From DATGFK01 sp040007395 (GTDB taxonomy: Bacteria > Chloroflexota > Anaerolineae > Aggregatilineales > UBA2796): a DNA stretch of 19,138 nucleotides. The stretch spans positions 1 through 19,138 of the forward strand of contig JBDTVG010000105.1 of assembly GCA_040007395.1 (NCBI GenBank), in the 5' to 3' direction. The translations under genes and the position numbers were made by a program. The notes beneath the pieces were generated by a model. It was not told the origin of the DNA and did no database searches. It was given only the letters and a program-made list of their open reading frames with translations. Positions 1 through 8,262 of this stretch are shown here, one piece after another (position 1 is the stretch's first letter; every line of letters starts with the position of its first letter).

Positions 1-86
1 GAACGTTTCAACGACTTGCTCTGTTATGCCACCTGATGTGTAAAGTCCAGCTAAACAAACGAACTTGTAATAATAGAGGTGGGAAT

Positions 87-794
87 ATGGAAAAATATAA
101 CCTCACTCCATTTCAAAAGGAACTCTTCCTTGCAATAGCACCAATAATCCGCAAAACACAATCGCTTGAATTCATCATTTCTTGGTTAAACGATGGAGGA
201 CATGCGAGGCCAATGTTCTTTGAGGAACCAAAAATTGATGATAGATCTTGGAGGGATCAGTGGGGGAAAATGTCACAGTCCGATTTCCGAGTGTTGGAAA
301 ATAAAAGATATATACACTTTATTGCTGGAGATACGTATGGGTTGGATGTAGCTGCAATCCTTGAGGCGGTTGACACTAATTTTGGTAGTAGATCTATTGA
401 AAACCCTACACCACACATCTTTATCTCATATGCTAGAGCAAATAAGTCTATCACAGAACGCTTGTTTTCTTTGCTATCTTTGGCCTACGACAGTGTTTGG
501 TATGATAGAAAGCTCCGTACAGGCCAAGAATGGGAACAGGAACTCCTAAATCAAATAAGCTTGTGTACTGATTTTATTTTTCTATTGTCGAAAGATTCTG
601 TCGAATCGTCGTGGTGCAAAAAAGAATTTGATGAAGCCGTAAGATTGTCGCGTCACATTTTATTATTCAGGTTAGATGATACAGATTTGCCCGATTGGTT
701 GAAGCACTTGCAAGTATCATCAATGAAAGAGATAAACGCCGACACTATAGCAGAATTGTTTGCGACTTTTATCAGAACTTCTAACCGTACTTAG
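87..794 (+). CDS. TIR-domain protein with an uncharacterised N-terminal region
   Basis: The 235-residue protein has a C-terminal TIR domain (about residues 108-205). It opens with HIFISYA (110-116), the usual beta-A strand, and carries WCKKE at 176-180. The Glu of the WCxxE-type motif (E180) aligns with the catalytic Glu of NAD-cleaving TIR domains such as SARM1, so NADase activity is possible (inference). Residues 1-105 have no family I recognise; the end looks somewhat winged-helix-like. There is no signal peptide or membrane segment. I chose the ATG at 87 because GAGGTGGG at 76-83 is a well-spaced ribosome site. An earlier in-frame ATG at 36 overlaps a TGA at 34-36 of another frame, and this frame is open to the window start, so a longer protein cannot be excluded. 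The gene is clearly more AT-rich than its neighbours, which suggests transfer. Prokaryotic TIR proteins often act in phage defence or as effectors; no partner is visible here. Confidence 0.88.
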   Translation: MEKYNLTPFQKELFLAIAPIIRKTQSLEFIISWLNDGGHARPMFFEEPKIDDRSWRDQWGKMSQSDFRVLENKRYIHFIAGDTYGLDVAAILEAVDTNFGSRSIENPTPHIFISYARANKSITERLFSLLSLAYDSVWYDRKLRTGQEWEQELLNQISLCTDFIFLLSKDSVESSWCKKEFDEAVRLSRHILLFRLDDTDLPDWLKHLQVSSMKEINADTIAELFATFIRTSNRT

Positions 795-799
795 TAAAA

Positions 800-828
800 C
801 CCACTCTACCATCGCAGGGTAGAGTGGG
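800..828. terminator. Bidirectional hairpin between the TIR gene and the ABC operon
   Basis: CCCACTCTACC (800-810) pairs perfectly over 11 bp with GGTAGAGTGGG (818-828). It sits in the 53-nt gap between convergent genes. On the minus strand the stem is followed by TTTT (from AAAA at 796-799), so it is a good intrinsic terminator for the ABC operon. On the plus strand there is no U-run, so its action on the TIR transcript is less certain. Confidence 0.75.
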
Positions 829-847
829 CTAGGCAAAGACTATTTCC

Positions 848-2671
848 CTATACGGCTTGACCTTCGCCTACCGCCTCGAATGGGCTGTATTCCGCTTCCA
901 ATTCCTGACGGAACTGGCGCGTATACAACCGATAGTAATGACCTCTGGCTCGTAGCAGTTCGGCATGAGTACCCATCTCGCTGATCCGCCCACCTTCGAT
1001 CACGATGATGCGATCCGCACGTTTGATCGTGGAGAGGCGGTGCGCGATGATCACACTCGTGCGACCTTCCATCAGCTTTTCCATGCCTTGCTGGATCAGC
1101 GCTTCGGTTAGGGTATCTACAGAACTGGTCGCCTCGTCCATGATAAAGACTTCCGGCTGGGCTAGTACTGCCCGCGCTAGACTGATCAACTGCTTCTGAC
1201 CGACGGAGAGCAGCACGCCGCCCTCACCAACTTCCTCACCGTAATCCTTCTTGAAAGCCGCGATAAACTCGTGCGCTCCGACGAGTTTGGCGGCATCCTC
1301 GATCTCTTGATCGGTAGCATCCAAACGACCATAGCGGATATTCTCGCGAATTGTGCCGGAGAACAAGCGCGGCGTTTGCAACACGATCCCGATCCGCGAC
1401 TGGATAGAGTGCAGTGTCAGATCCATGTAGTCGCGTCCGGTGATGCGGATCATGCCCGCTTTGGGTTCGTAGAAGCGGCACAGCAGATTAACAATCGTCG
1501 ATTTGCCGCCGCCCGTTGGCCCCACCAGTGCAATCGTTTCGCCTGCTTTGATGGTCAGGTTGAAGTCGCGTAGCACAGGTTGATCGGCTTTGTAGTAGAA
1601 ATCGACGTGATCAAACTCAATATCCCCTCGGATGGTGCCGGGATCGATTGCCACGGGACGATTAACGATCTCTGGCTCCGTGTCGATCATGGAGAAGATG
1701 CGTTCCGCCGAGGCGATTGAGTGTTGCATTTCGGCATAAACCCGCGCCAGATCTTGAATAGGCCACATCATAAAGGTGATATACCCGACAAACGCTTGGA
1801 TACCGCCAATCGTGATGCCGCCGATACTCACCTGCGCTCCGCCGTACCAGACGACTGCACCCACTGCAAAAGCACTGATGATCTGCACGGCAGGCAGGAA
1901 CAGCGCCGAAAGCCACGCCGCCCGGAATGAGGCAGTGTACATATCGACAGCTAGCCCGCTGAACTCGCGTAGATTTTCATCTTCGCGGGACAGTGCCTTG
2001 ACCACTCGCACGCCCGTGATATTTTCAGCAAAACTGCCTGTGATCTTTGAGTTGAGCTTGCGAACCAGTCGGTACTCGACCAAGATTTTTTTCTGGAACC
2101 AGACAGCTACCACTAACAGGATCGGCACTGCCACAAACACGATCAGCGCCAACTGCCAGTTGATGAGCAGCATGAAGAACGCTGAGGTCACGATGTTGAT
2201 CAGTCCCCAGATCACATCGAGCAATCCCCAAGTGATCAGTTCCGCGATGCGCTCTGAGTCCGATGTGACCCGCGACATGATCCAGCCGAGCGGAGTCTTG
2301 TCGAAATACGTCAGCGAGAGATCCTGCATGTGGTCGAACATCGTCTTGCGTAGGTCATATTCGACCCGCTGGCCTAATGCCCCGGCGAGCGTGATAAAGA
2401 TAAACACATTGATCAGTTGTATCGCGGCAAGTCCGGCAAATGTGATCAGAATTTGCGCGACGGCGCTGGAGTCGTGCGGCACAATTGCCGTATCGACCAG
2501 TAGCTTACCCAGATAGGTAAACAATGCTTCCATGATCGACACAATGGTGACCGCGACGGTAAAGCCTGCTGTCCATTGCCAATGCGGTTTTAGTTGCGCC
2601 AGAATACGCAGCAATGTTTTGCCGTTAAACTGGCTATTGAAATCTTCTTCTTCAAAGCTAAAGTCCGACAC
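848..2671 (-). CDS. Heterodimeric ABC exporter subunit with consensus catalytic Glu (permease-ATPase fusion)
   Basis: A 607-residue half-transporter: about six membrane helices (roughly 30-320) followed by a nucleotide-binding domain (about 350-590). Walker A is GPTGGGKST (384-392), Q-loop Q432, Walker B FIMDE with the catalytic Glu at 513, and H-loop His 544. Its signature is LSVGQ (488-492) instead of LSGGQ. In the heterodimer this non-canonical signature would face the partner's Walker A, forming the degenerate site, while its own Walker A/B with Glu forms the hydrolysing site. The start is GTG at 2671, and the first 14 nt overlap the end of the upstream partner gene, which implies translational coupling. 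The family (LmrCD, BmrCD, TM287/288-like) exports drugs or lipids. The substrate here is unknown. Confidence 0.95.
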   Translation of the reverse strand: MSDFSFEEEDFNSQFNGKTLLRILAQLKPHWQWTAGFTVAVTIVSIMEALFTYLGKLLVDTAIVPHDSSAVAQILITFAGLAAIQLINVFIFITLAGALGQRVEYDLRKTMFDHMQDLSLTYFDKTPLGWIMSRVTSDSERIAELITWGLLDVIWGLINIVTSAFFMLLINWQLALIVFVAVPILLVVAVWFQKKILVEYRLVRKLNSKITGSFAENITGVRVVKALSREDENLREFSGLAVDMYTASFRAAWLSALFLPAVQIISAFAVGAVVWYGGAQVSIGGITIGGIQAFVGYITFMMWPIQDLARVYAEMQHSIASAERIFSMIDTEPEIVNRPVAIDPGTIRGDIEFDHVDFYYKADQPVLRDFNLTIKAGETIALVGPTGGGKSTIVNLLCRFYEPKAGMIRITGRDYMDLTLHSIQSRIGIVLQTPRLFSGTIRENIRYGRLDATDQEIEDAAKLVGAHEFIAAFKKDYGEEVGEGGVLLSVGQKQLISLARAVLAQPEVFIMDEATSSVDTLTEALIQQGMEKLMEGRTSVIIAHRLSTIKRADRIIVIEGGRISEMGTHAELLRARGHYYRLYTRQFRQELEAEYSPFEAVGEGQAV

Positions 2672-4487
2672 TTGATAGCTCTTTCTCTAACTCGTCTTCA
2701 ATGCGCGATTGCAGATTGTAGATCTGCCGATAAATACCCTCTTGCGCCAACAGTTCGTCATGCGTGCCTTTTTGTACGATGCGCCCTTTATCCATCACAA
2801 GGATCACATCGGCGATCATGACGCTTTGTACGCGGTGCGCGATGATAAACGTCGTCCGATTCTTCATCAATTGTTCCAACGCCTCACGGATCGCTCCTTC
2901 TGTTTCGGTATCTACCGACGAGGTTGAGTCGTCCAGAATTAAGATACGCGGGTTCTTGAGCAAGGTACGGGCCAGCGCCACTCGCTGCTTTTGTCCGCCA
3001 GACAGGGTTACGCCTTTTTCGCCAACCAACGTGTTATAGCCGTTGGGAAACGACAGCACCACATCATGAACAGCGGCAGCCTGCGCTGCCGCTTCAACTT
3101 CAGCATCCGTTACCTCGCGTCCGGCTCCATAGCAGATATTCTCGCGGATCGTGCGCGAGAACAGGAATGGCTCTTGCTCCACAATTCCGATTTGTTGGCG
3201 CAAAAAGCCACGCGGGTAACTATTCAGATCAACGCCGTCGAGGGTCAAACTGCCGCTGGTGTAGTCATAGAAGCGGGGCAGTAGGTTGACCAACGATGTT
3301 TTGCCTGAACCCGTCGAGCCAAGCATTGCCACGATCTGTCCCGGCTCGCAGTGAAACGTAATGTCATGCAACACTTGGGCATCCTCTTCGTAGGTGAAGC
3401 CGACATGATCAAAGTTGAACTCGCCGCGTACATCGCCTGTTGGTGTGTAAGCGCCTTCGGTCAGCGGTTCGACATCTTCGCGGAAGATTTCTGCTACGCG
3501 GTGATAGGAAACCAAGCCCATCGAAAGCTGTACAATCAAACGACCCACGTTGCGGATAGGCCATACGATCTGCGTCAGCAAAGCGCTGTACGCCAGAAAG
3601 GTTCCTACACTGATCGTACCGTTGATCGCCAGCGACGACCCTACTCCCCAACCAATCAACATTTGAATCCATGCCATAGAATCAGTTGTAGGCCAAAAGT
3701 AGGCGTGCATCTGAACCAACGCTTTGCCGCGTCGATACTTTTCCTTGTTCTCTTTCTCGAATTTGGCCTTCTCGTATTCCTGACGGGCAAACGCCTTGAC
3801 GACACGCACCCCTGCCAGATTTTCCTGTAAGGTCGTCGAAAGCACCGCTTCCTGTTCCTGAAAGGACTCATAGCGCGAGGAGATCTTCTTGAAGAAGTAC
3901 ACCGACGTGAGCATGATCAATGGGATCATAAGGACTGAGATCAAGCCCAACTGCCAGTTCAACGCCAAAATTGCGATGAAGTTGATAATGAATGGCAGCA
4001 TCAGCCGCCCGATGCCGATGGCCTGTTCGGAGAACACCCGCCGCAGTGCGTCCACGTCCGAACTCACCCGCTGGATCAGATCGCCAGTTTTGGCCTTGCC
4101 GTGATACATAAAGCTCAATCGTTGAAGGTGATCGAACAACAGGGTTCGCAACCGCAGTGTGATGTGTTCGGCAGAGTAAGCTGCCATGCGGTTTCCCAGA
4201 TAGGTAAAGCTGCCCTCGAACGCGGCTAGTACCACAAACCCCAGCGCGAAAGTGACCAGCACACTCGATTCTGGGTGTCCCTGTGCCAGTACACGATCCA
4301 CGAGATCGCCCAGCAACAGGAAGGTAGTCATTCTGGCAATGGCGGAAATGCTAATGCTAACGAGCGCTCCCAGATAGGTGAAGCGGTAGCCTTGCATGAT
4401 ACGCCACAAGCCAACCCAGCGATTCTCGGCGACGGCATCTTTCGGGCCATAGGCAGGCGTTGTTACAGGTACAGTTGTTGCTGTCAA
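2658..4487 (-). CDS. Heterodimeric ABC exporter subunit with degenerate Walker B (permease-ATPase fusion)
   Basis: A 609-residue half-transporter with six predicted membrane helices (about 35-320) and a C-terminal ATPase domain (about 355-595). Walker A is GSTGSGKTS (390-398), the signature is canonical LSGGQ (495-499), and the H-loop His is 551. The Walker B end reads LILDD (516-520), so Asp520 replaces the catalytic Glu. This is the hallmark of the degenerate-site subunit of heterodimeric exporters, and it complements the LSVGQ lesion in the downstream partner. The start is TTG at 4487, with GGAG about 10 nt upstream; the next in-frame ATG (codon 31) would remove the N-terminal elbow-helix region. 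It is the first gene of a two-gene operon that ends at the hairpin at 800-828. Confidence 0.95.
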   Translation of the reverse strand: MTATTVPVTTPAYGPKDAVAENRWVGLWRIMQGYRFTYLGALVSISISAIARMTTFLLLGDLVDRVLAQGHPESSVLVTFALGFVVLAAFEGSFTYLGNRMAAYSAEHITLRLRTLLFDHLQRLSFMYHGKAKTGDLIQRVSSDVDALRRVFSEQAIGIGRLMLPFIINFIAILALNWQLGLISVLMIPLIMLTSVYFFKKISSRYESFQEQEAVLSTTLQENLAGVRVVKAFARQEYEKAKFEKENKEKYRRGKALVQMHAYFWPTTDSMAWIQMLIGWGVGSSLAINGTISVGTFLAYSALLTQIVWPIRNVGRLIVQLSMGLVSYHRVAEIFREDVEPLTEGAYTPTGDVRGEFNFDHVGFTYEEDAQVLHDITFHCEPGQIVAMLGSTGSGKTSLVNLLPRFYDYTSGSLTLDGVDLNSYPRGFLRQQIGIVEQEPFLFSRTIRENICYGAGREVTDAEVEAAAQAAAVHDVVLSFPNGYNTLVGEKGVTLSGGQKQRVALARTLLKNPRILILDDSTSSVDTETEGAIREALEQLMKNRTTFIIAHRVQSVMIADVILVMDKGRIVQKGTHDELLAQEGIYRQIYNLQSRIEDELEKELSSVGL

Positions 4488-4662
4488 GATTGGAAAACTC
4501 CACAGAATAGTTTAGGCGTAATCGTTCACTGAAAGATCGTCATTGCTTACCCTTTTGATTCGTGTCCTAGACTCCGAGCCTGAGGGTCTGGTAATTGGTT
4601 ATGAGCGAGAATCGGCACACGATGCTGCGATTGAGTTGCTGGATTCTATTTGGCATAGATGG

Positions 4663-5610
4663 CTACTCCGCCACATGCAGAATAATACGCCCGCGCCCAT
4701 GACCGGTTTCACAAAGTTCATGGGCTTCTTGAACTTCATGTAGAGAAAATTCTTTGGCAACCACTGTTTTAACAACCCCATCCGCCATCAACTGGGCAAT
4801 AGTCTCTAATAGACTGCTGGATGGATAAGGAAAACTCACCGCATTCATCGTGGCGCGAATGCCACACTCCTGTGCTTTCTCGTGGGATGGTTGCTCAAGC
4901 AGAGAGATGACTATGCCTCCGGGTTTAACCACATTCATGGAGCGCTGAAGGGTATCTCCGCCAACCGTATCTAATACTATATCGACATCATGGGCCACAT
5001 CCTCAAACGCACAAGAGGTATAATCGATAACCGTTTCCGCCCCTAAAGAGCGCACGAAATCTACATTAGCGGGGGAAGCAGTGCCAATCACATGTGCGCC
5101 TTTCCACCGGGCGAACTGAACTGCGAACAAGCCGACCCCTCCTGCCGCGCCATGAATGAGAACCCGTTGACCTGCTTGCAACCCTCCATTCTCAAAGAGG
5201 GCTGTCCAAGCTACCGTTGCGCCTCCTGAGATCGTGGCAGCGTCGGCAAAGCTGAGCGTTTCTGGACATAGGGCTAGAGTCTCTACAGAAACCGGAGTGT
5301 ATTCGGCATACGCGCCCTTTGTACTTCGTCCAAAGACTGCTTGCCCTTTCTGAAACGTCGTGACACTAGGGCCAACCTCCTCCACAATTCCAGCGAGCGT
5401 ACTGCCCGGAATATAGGGAAATATTACAGGGCGAAAATCCTTAAAGAATCCCTGACGGGTTTTACAATCTGCGGGGAGAACCCCTGCTGCGCAGACACGC
5501 ACCAGCACATCCCCTGCCTGTGGTTCAGGTAAGGGTATCGGTTCAAGTTGAAGTTGATCTGGCCCGCCGTACTGGTGGACACGGACTGCCTGCATGATTT
5601 GTTTTGTCAT
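4663..5610 (-). CDS. Zinc-independent NADP-dependent oxidoreductase (quinone oxidoreductase-like MDR family)
   Basis: A 315-residue medium-chain dehydrogenase/reductase. A GroES-like N-terminal half (VLVRVCAAGVLPADCKTRQG) precedes a Rossmann half with the nucleotide-binding motif HGAAGGVGLFAVQ (about 153-165). The cysteine and histidine ligands of zinc alcohol dehydrogenases are absent, which places it with quinone oxidoreductase/NADPH-dependent reductases. It probably reduces a small quinone or enone with NADPH in the cytosol; the actual substrate is not evident. The start ATG at 5610 has AAAGGAAAG upstream. It is a single-gene unit with its own promoter at 5823-5850. No obvious terminator separates it from the ABC operon 175 nt downstream on the same strand, so read-through is possible. 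Confidence 0.93.
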   Translation of the reverse strand: MTKQIMQAVRVHQYGGPDQLQLEPIPLPEPQAGDVLVRVCAAGVLPADCKTRQGFFKDFRPVIFPYIPGSTLAGIVEEVGPSVTTFQKGQAVFGRSTKGAYAEYTPVSVETLALCPETLSFADAATISGGATVAWTALFENGGLQAGQRVLIHGAAGGVGLFAVQFARWKGAHVIGTASPANVDFVRSLGAETVIDYTSCAFEDVAHDVDIVLDTVGGDTLQRSMNVVKPGGIVISLLEQPSHEKAQECGIRATMNAVSFPYPSSSLLETIAQLMADGVVKTVVAKEFSLHEVQEAHELCETGHGRGRIILHVAE

Positions 5611-6107
5611 AATTACACGCTTTCCTTTAAACCGATCTTGAGAGTCTAGCTAAAGAAAGCGGTTTTCCCCGTAGCAAAAGACCAGAATTTCCCTGTCCAA
5701 AAGGTCAGGTACCTGTCGCTCAAACTTCCGCTATTTTGAACATTCAAAGCAGTTCAATTTAAGCGAACCACTTCGTTCAGGCAGCACGCTTCGCTGCCAG
5801 TGCCCACACAAGTTACCAGCGCATTATAGCATAGAAAACACATAAAGCAAGGTGTTTTAGGTTATCAAAAGGTCAGTAGAGTTCAAGCGGGTGTAGCGAT
5901 GCTCAAACATTCGATTTCCGTGATCTATAGTTTAATGTAGTAATGTATAGTCCTGTTGCGTGGCAACCGTACAAGCTGGCCTTGATAACGGCTCTCCACA
6001 CTCGGCATTTCAGCCAGCGCCGCTTGTTAGCGATTATTGTTGTTATAAGCATTCATCAAGTTGTGTTGTACAATAAAATTCACAATCAAAAATTTGGAAA
6101 ATACTCG
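5611..6107. other. Divergent intergenic region with leader hairpins
   Basis: This 497-nt stretch lies between the divergent oxidoreductase and PAS-kinase genes. On the minus strand it holds the promoter at 5823-5850 and a leader of about 205 nt. The leader has three successive small stem-loops: GGCAGC/GCTGCC (5780-5798), GAAC/GTTC (5765-5778) and TTGAAC/GTTCAA (5736-5757). They are followed by a perfect 10-bp palindrome, CAGGTACCTG (5706-5715). I do not recognise a known riboswitch or T-box. The segment 5943-6107 is open in the kinase frame, but it lacks a ribosome site and homology-like content, so I treat it as untranslated. A -10-like TACAAT lies at 6069-6074 without a good -35. Confidence 0.5.
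5823..5850 (-). promoter_or_regulatory. Sigma70-type promoter with extended -10 for the oxidoreductase
   Basis: On the minus strand TTGCTT (5850-5845), a 16-nt spacer and a perfect TATAAT (5828-5823) are visible. TG one base before the -10 makes it an extended -10. Transcription would start near 5816 and give a leader of about 205 nt before the oxidoreductase ATG. Confidence 0.65.
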
Positions 6108-8231
6108 GTGAGCAACAAACTATCGCCGTTTGCTGAGAGAATCGTCCAGACTCTTAAACAACCACTTGTGGTACTCGACAAAAATTTATGTATTAGAGTG
6201 GCTAATCTGGCATTCTGTACCGCATTTGAAGTTTCATCAGAATCCGCTGAAGGGAAGTATCTTGGCGATATTGTGGCGAGTCAATGCAATATCTCAGCAC
6301 TGCATCATTTGCTGCATGAAGTTGCTGTCAAGCATATTCCTCTGGAAGGCTTTGAAGTGGACTGCGAAACGCCAGCAGGCCATCAAGTGTGGCGGTTGGA
6401 TGCTGTCCACCTTGAGGGAACCACCGATATGCTTGTTACGCTAAGAGATATTACGTCAGACAACAAGCCCGATGCTAGGTCTAGCGAACCCCCATATCAC
6501 GATCTGTTGGCTAGCTCTCACGATGTTTTGCAAAATTTGATCCAGCAGACTCCTATTGGAATACAGATGTTTGATGCAAATGGACTCTGCGTTGAGGTCA
6601 ATCAAGCCCATCTTGACATATTTGGGGTCACCCGTCGAGAACAATTAGTTCAACGCTATAATATTTTCGCTGATCCATTGGCGGCGTGGGCAGGTACTAG
6701 CGCCGCTGCGCAGCGCGTTTTGGCTGGCGAAACTGTGTATCTGGGCGACATTGACTTCGATTTTGCCCAAGCTGATCCGCGCTATGTAGGGATGCCGGAA
6801 AGCCGGAAACGGACTTTGAGCGTTACGCTTTTTCCTGTATTCAATGATCGGCATGAGGTCACTAATATTGTCGGGCTAAACTTCGATGTCACTGAACGAA
6901 AGCAGATGGAGGAAGCCCTACGGCGCTCCGAATCCGCCGAACGCGAACAGCGTGTCCTCGCGGAAGCGCTGCGTGACAGTGCGGCAGCGCTGACCAGTAC
7001 GCTAGATTTTGAAACGTTGATGAAACGCATGTTGGAAAACGTAGGGCGCGTTGTGCCGCATGACAGCGCCAATATTCTGCTGATCGAAGGCGATTATGCT
7101 CGCGCTGCCTATTGGAATAACTATTCCGACGATTACAATGAATTTATCGGCGCAGCCAAGTTACCGCTTAACAGTCATATTTTGCGCGAGATGATCGAAA
7201 CCAGCGCTCCCCTGTTGGTCTCAGACACAACCACAAACCCTGACTGGATTAATGTGCCGCAGACTGCTTGGATACGCTCCTATGTCAGCGCTCCATTGCG
7301 GGCACATGGCCTCATTATTGGCTTTTTGAACCTCGACAGCGGTACACCGGGATTTTTTACTCATGCACATGCCGAAAGACTCTTGGCTTTTGCCGATCAA
7401 GCCGCCGTTGCCATTGAAAACGCACAGTTGTACGCAGAGATTCGTCGCCACGCTACAACACTAGAACAGCGTGTTGAGGAACGCACCGCCGAACTGGTAA
7501 CTGCTAATGTACGGTTGAAAGAGCTTGATCGCCTCAAGACAAAATTCATCGCTGATGCTTCTCATGAACTACGCACGCCTGTGACGAATCTGGCGTTAAG
7601 GTTGCACCTTTTGGAACACGACGCTCCAGAACGACAACTAGTCCATATCGCTATCTTAAATAGCCAAGTGGCTCGGTTAACGGAATTGCTGGAAAGCATC
7701 CTGAGATTTTCAACCATCGAAGTCAACAGCCCAAAGGCGACTTTTAGCCCAACTGACCTGAATCAAATCATTGAGGAAGTCGTTATAACTTTTGATCCGC
7801 GTGCTGTGGAAGCGGGTCTGGAACTGATTTTTAATCCTGATAGGGGCTTGCCCGCTATCGTTGGAAATGAAAATTATCTGAGACAGGTTGTCACTAATTT
7901 GGTAGCCAATGCCATTCACTATACCCATGAAGGGCGGATTGAGGTACGTACCGTCCAGAAACGCGGTCATGCGTGTCTGGAGGTTCAGGATACGGGCATT
8001 GGAATCTCGATGCAAGATACAGCGCATCTGTTTGAGCGCTTCTACCGTGGGCAAGGCATCGGGTCGTCAAACATTCCGGGCGCAGGACTCGGTCTAAGCA
8101 TCGTCCACGAAATTGTAGCACTCCACAATGGCAAAATAGAGGTAGAGAGCCAAGTTGGTCAAGGCGCAACCTTCAAGGTCTATCTGCCGTTTGACAGACC
8201 CACCAAACCCTTGGAACCCCAAAGCGGATAA
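6108..8231 (+). CDS. PAS-PAS-GAF sensor histidine kinase, cytoplasmic
   Basis: A 707-residue kinase with no convincing membrane helix in this reading. Domains in order: PAS (about 10-120), second PAS (about 150-275), GAF (about 290-440, starting LTSTLDFETLMKRML), a short coiled coil, HisKA with SHELRTP (phospho-acceptor His486), and HATPase_c with N-box NLVANAIHY, G1 box DTGIGI (from 628) and G2 box GAGLGLSI. All catalytic boxes are intact. I chose GTG at 6108 because GGAAA lies 7 nt upstream and the first PAS begins just after it. An ATG at 5943 would add 55 residues that look non-coding. No response regulator adjoins it, so its output partner is elsewhere. The signal is unknown. It converges on another kinase, with a gap of only 31 nt. 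Confidence 0.92.
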   Translation: MSNKLSPFAERIVQTLKQPLVVLDKNLCIRVANLAFCTAFEVSSESAEGKYLGDIVASQCNISALHHLLHEVAVKHIPLEGFEVDCETPAGHQVWRLDAVHLEGTTDMLVTLRDITSDNKPDARSSEPPYHDLLASSHDVLQNLIQQTPIGIQMFDANGLCVEVNQAHLDIFGVTRREQLVQRYNIFADPLAAWAGTSAAAQRVLAGETVYLGDIDFDFAQADPRYVGMPESRKRTLSVTLFPVFNDRHEVTNIVGLNFDVTERKQMEEALRRSESAEREQRVLAEALRDSAAALTSTLDFETLMKRMLENVGRVVPHDSANILLIEGDYARAAYWNNYSDDYNEFIGAAKLPLNSHILREMIETSAPLLVSDTTTNPDWINVPQTAWIRSYVSAPLRAHGLIIGFLNLDSGTPGFFTHAHAERLLAFADQAAVAIENAQLYAEIRRHATTLEQRVEERTAELVTANVRLKELDRLKTKFIADASHELRTPVTNLALRLHLLEHDAPERQLVHIAILNSQVARLTELLESILRFSTIEVNSPKATFSPTDLNQIIEEVVITFDPRAVEAGLELIFNPDRGLPAIVGNENYLRQVVTNLVANAIHYTHEGRIEVRTVQKRGHACLEVQDTGIGISMQDTAHLFERFYRGQGIGSSNIPGAGLGLSIVHEIVALHNGKIEVESQVGQGATFKVYLPFDRPTKPLEPQSG

Positions 8232-8262
8232 TTGCTATTGTCGGCCTTGAAGTCGCTATCGA

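Noticed and set aside
36..86. Longer TIR protein starting at ATG 36
   Set aside because: The extra residues are low in plausible protein character (CNNRGGN), and the GAGGTGGG ribosome site points to ATG 87. It remains possible because TGATG at 34-38 looks like a coupled start.
1..86. Possible recombination site (attC or att) at the left edge
   Set aside because: I looked for core sites and paired arms and found none convincing in the short sequence available.
1776..2516. Long plus-strand open frame (246 codons) antisense to the ABC subunit gene
   Set aside because: It is fully antisense to a gene with clear ABC domains, has no ribosome site and its product resembles nothing, so it is a codon-bias shadow.
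4543..4743. Plus-strand open frame (66 codons, TTG start) in the gap after the oxidoreductase
   Set aside because: It has no ribosome site, no recognisable family, and its second half lies antisense to the end of the oxidoreductase gene. A decayed gene fragment is possible but cannot be supported.
5943..6107. N-terminal extension of the PAS kinase starting at ATG 5943
   Set aside because: The 55 extra residues do not look like a domain and there is no ribosome site at 5943, whereas GTG 6108 has GGAAA at good spacing directly before the PAS domain.
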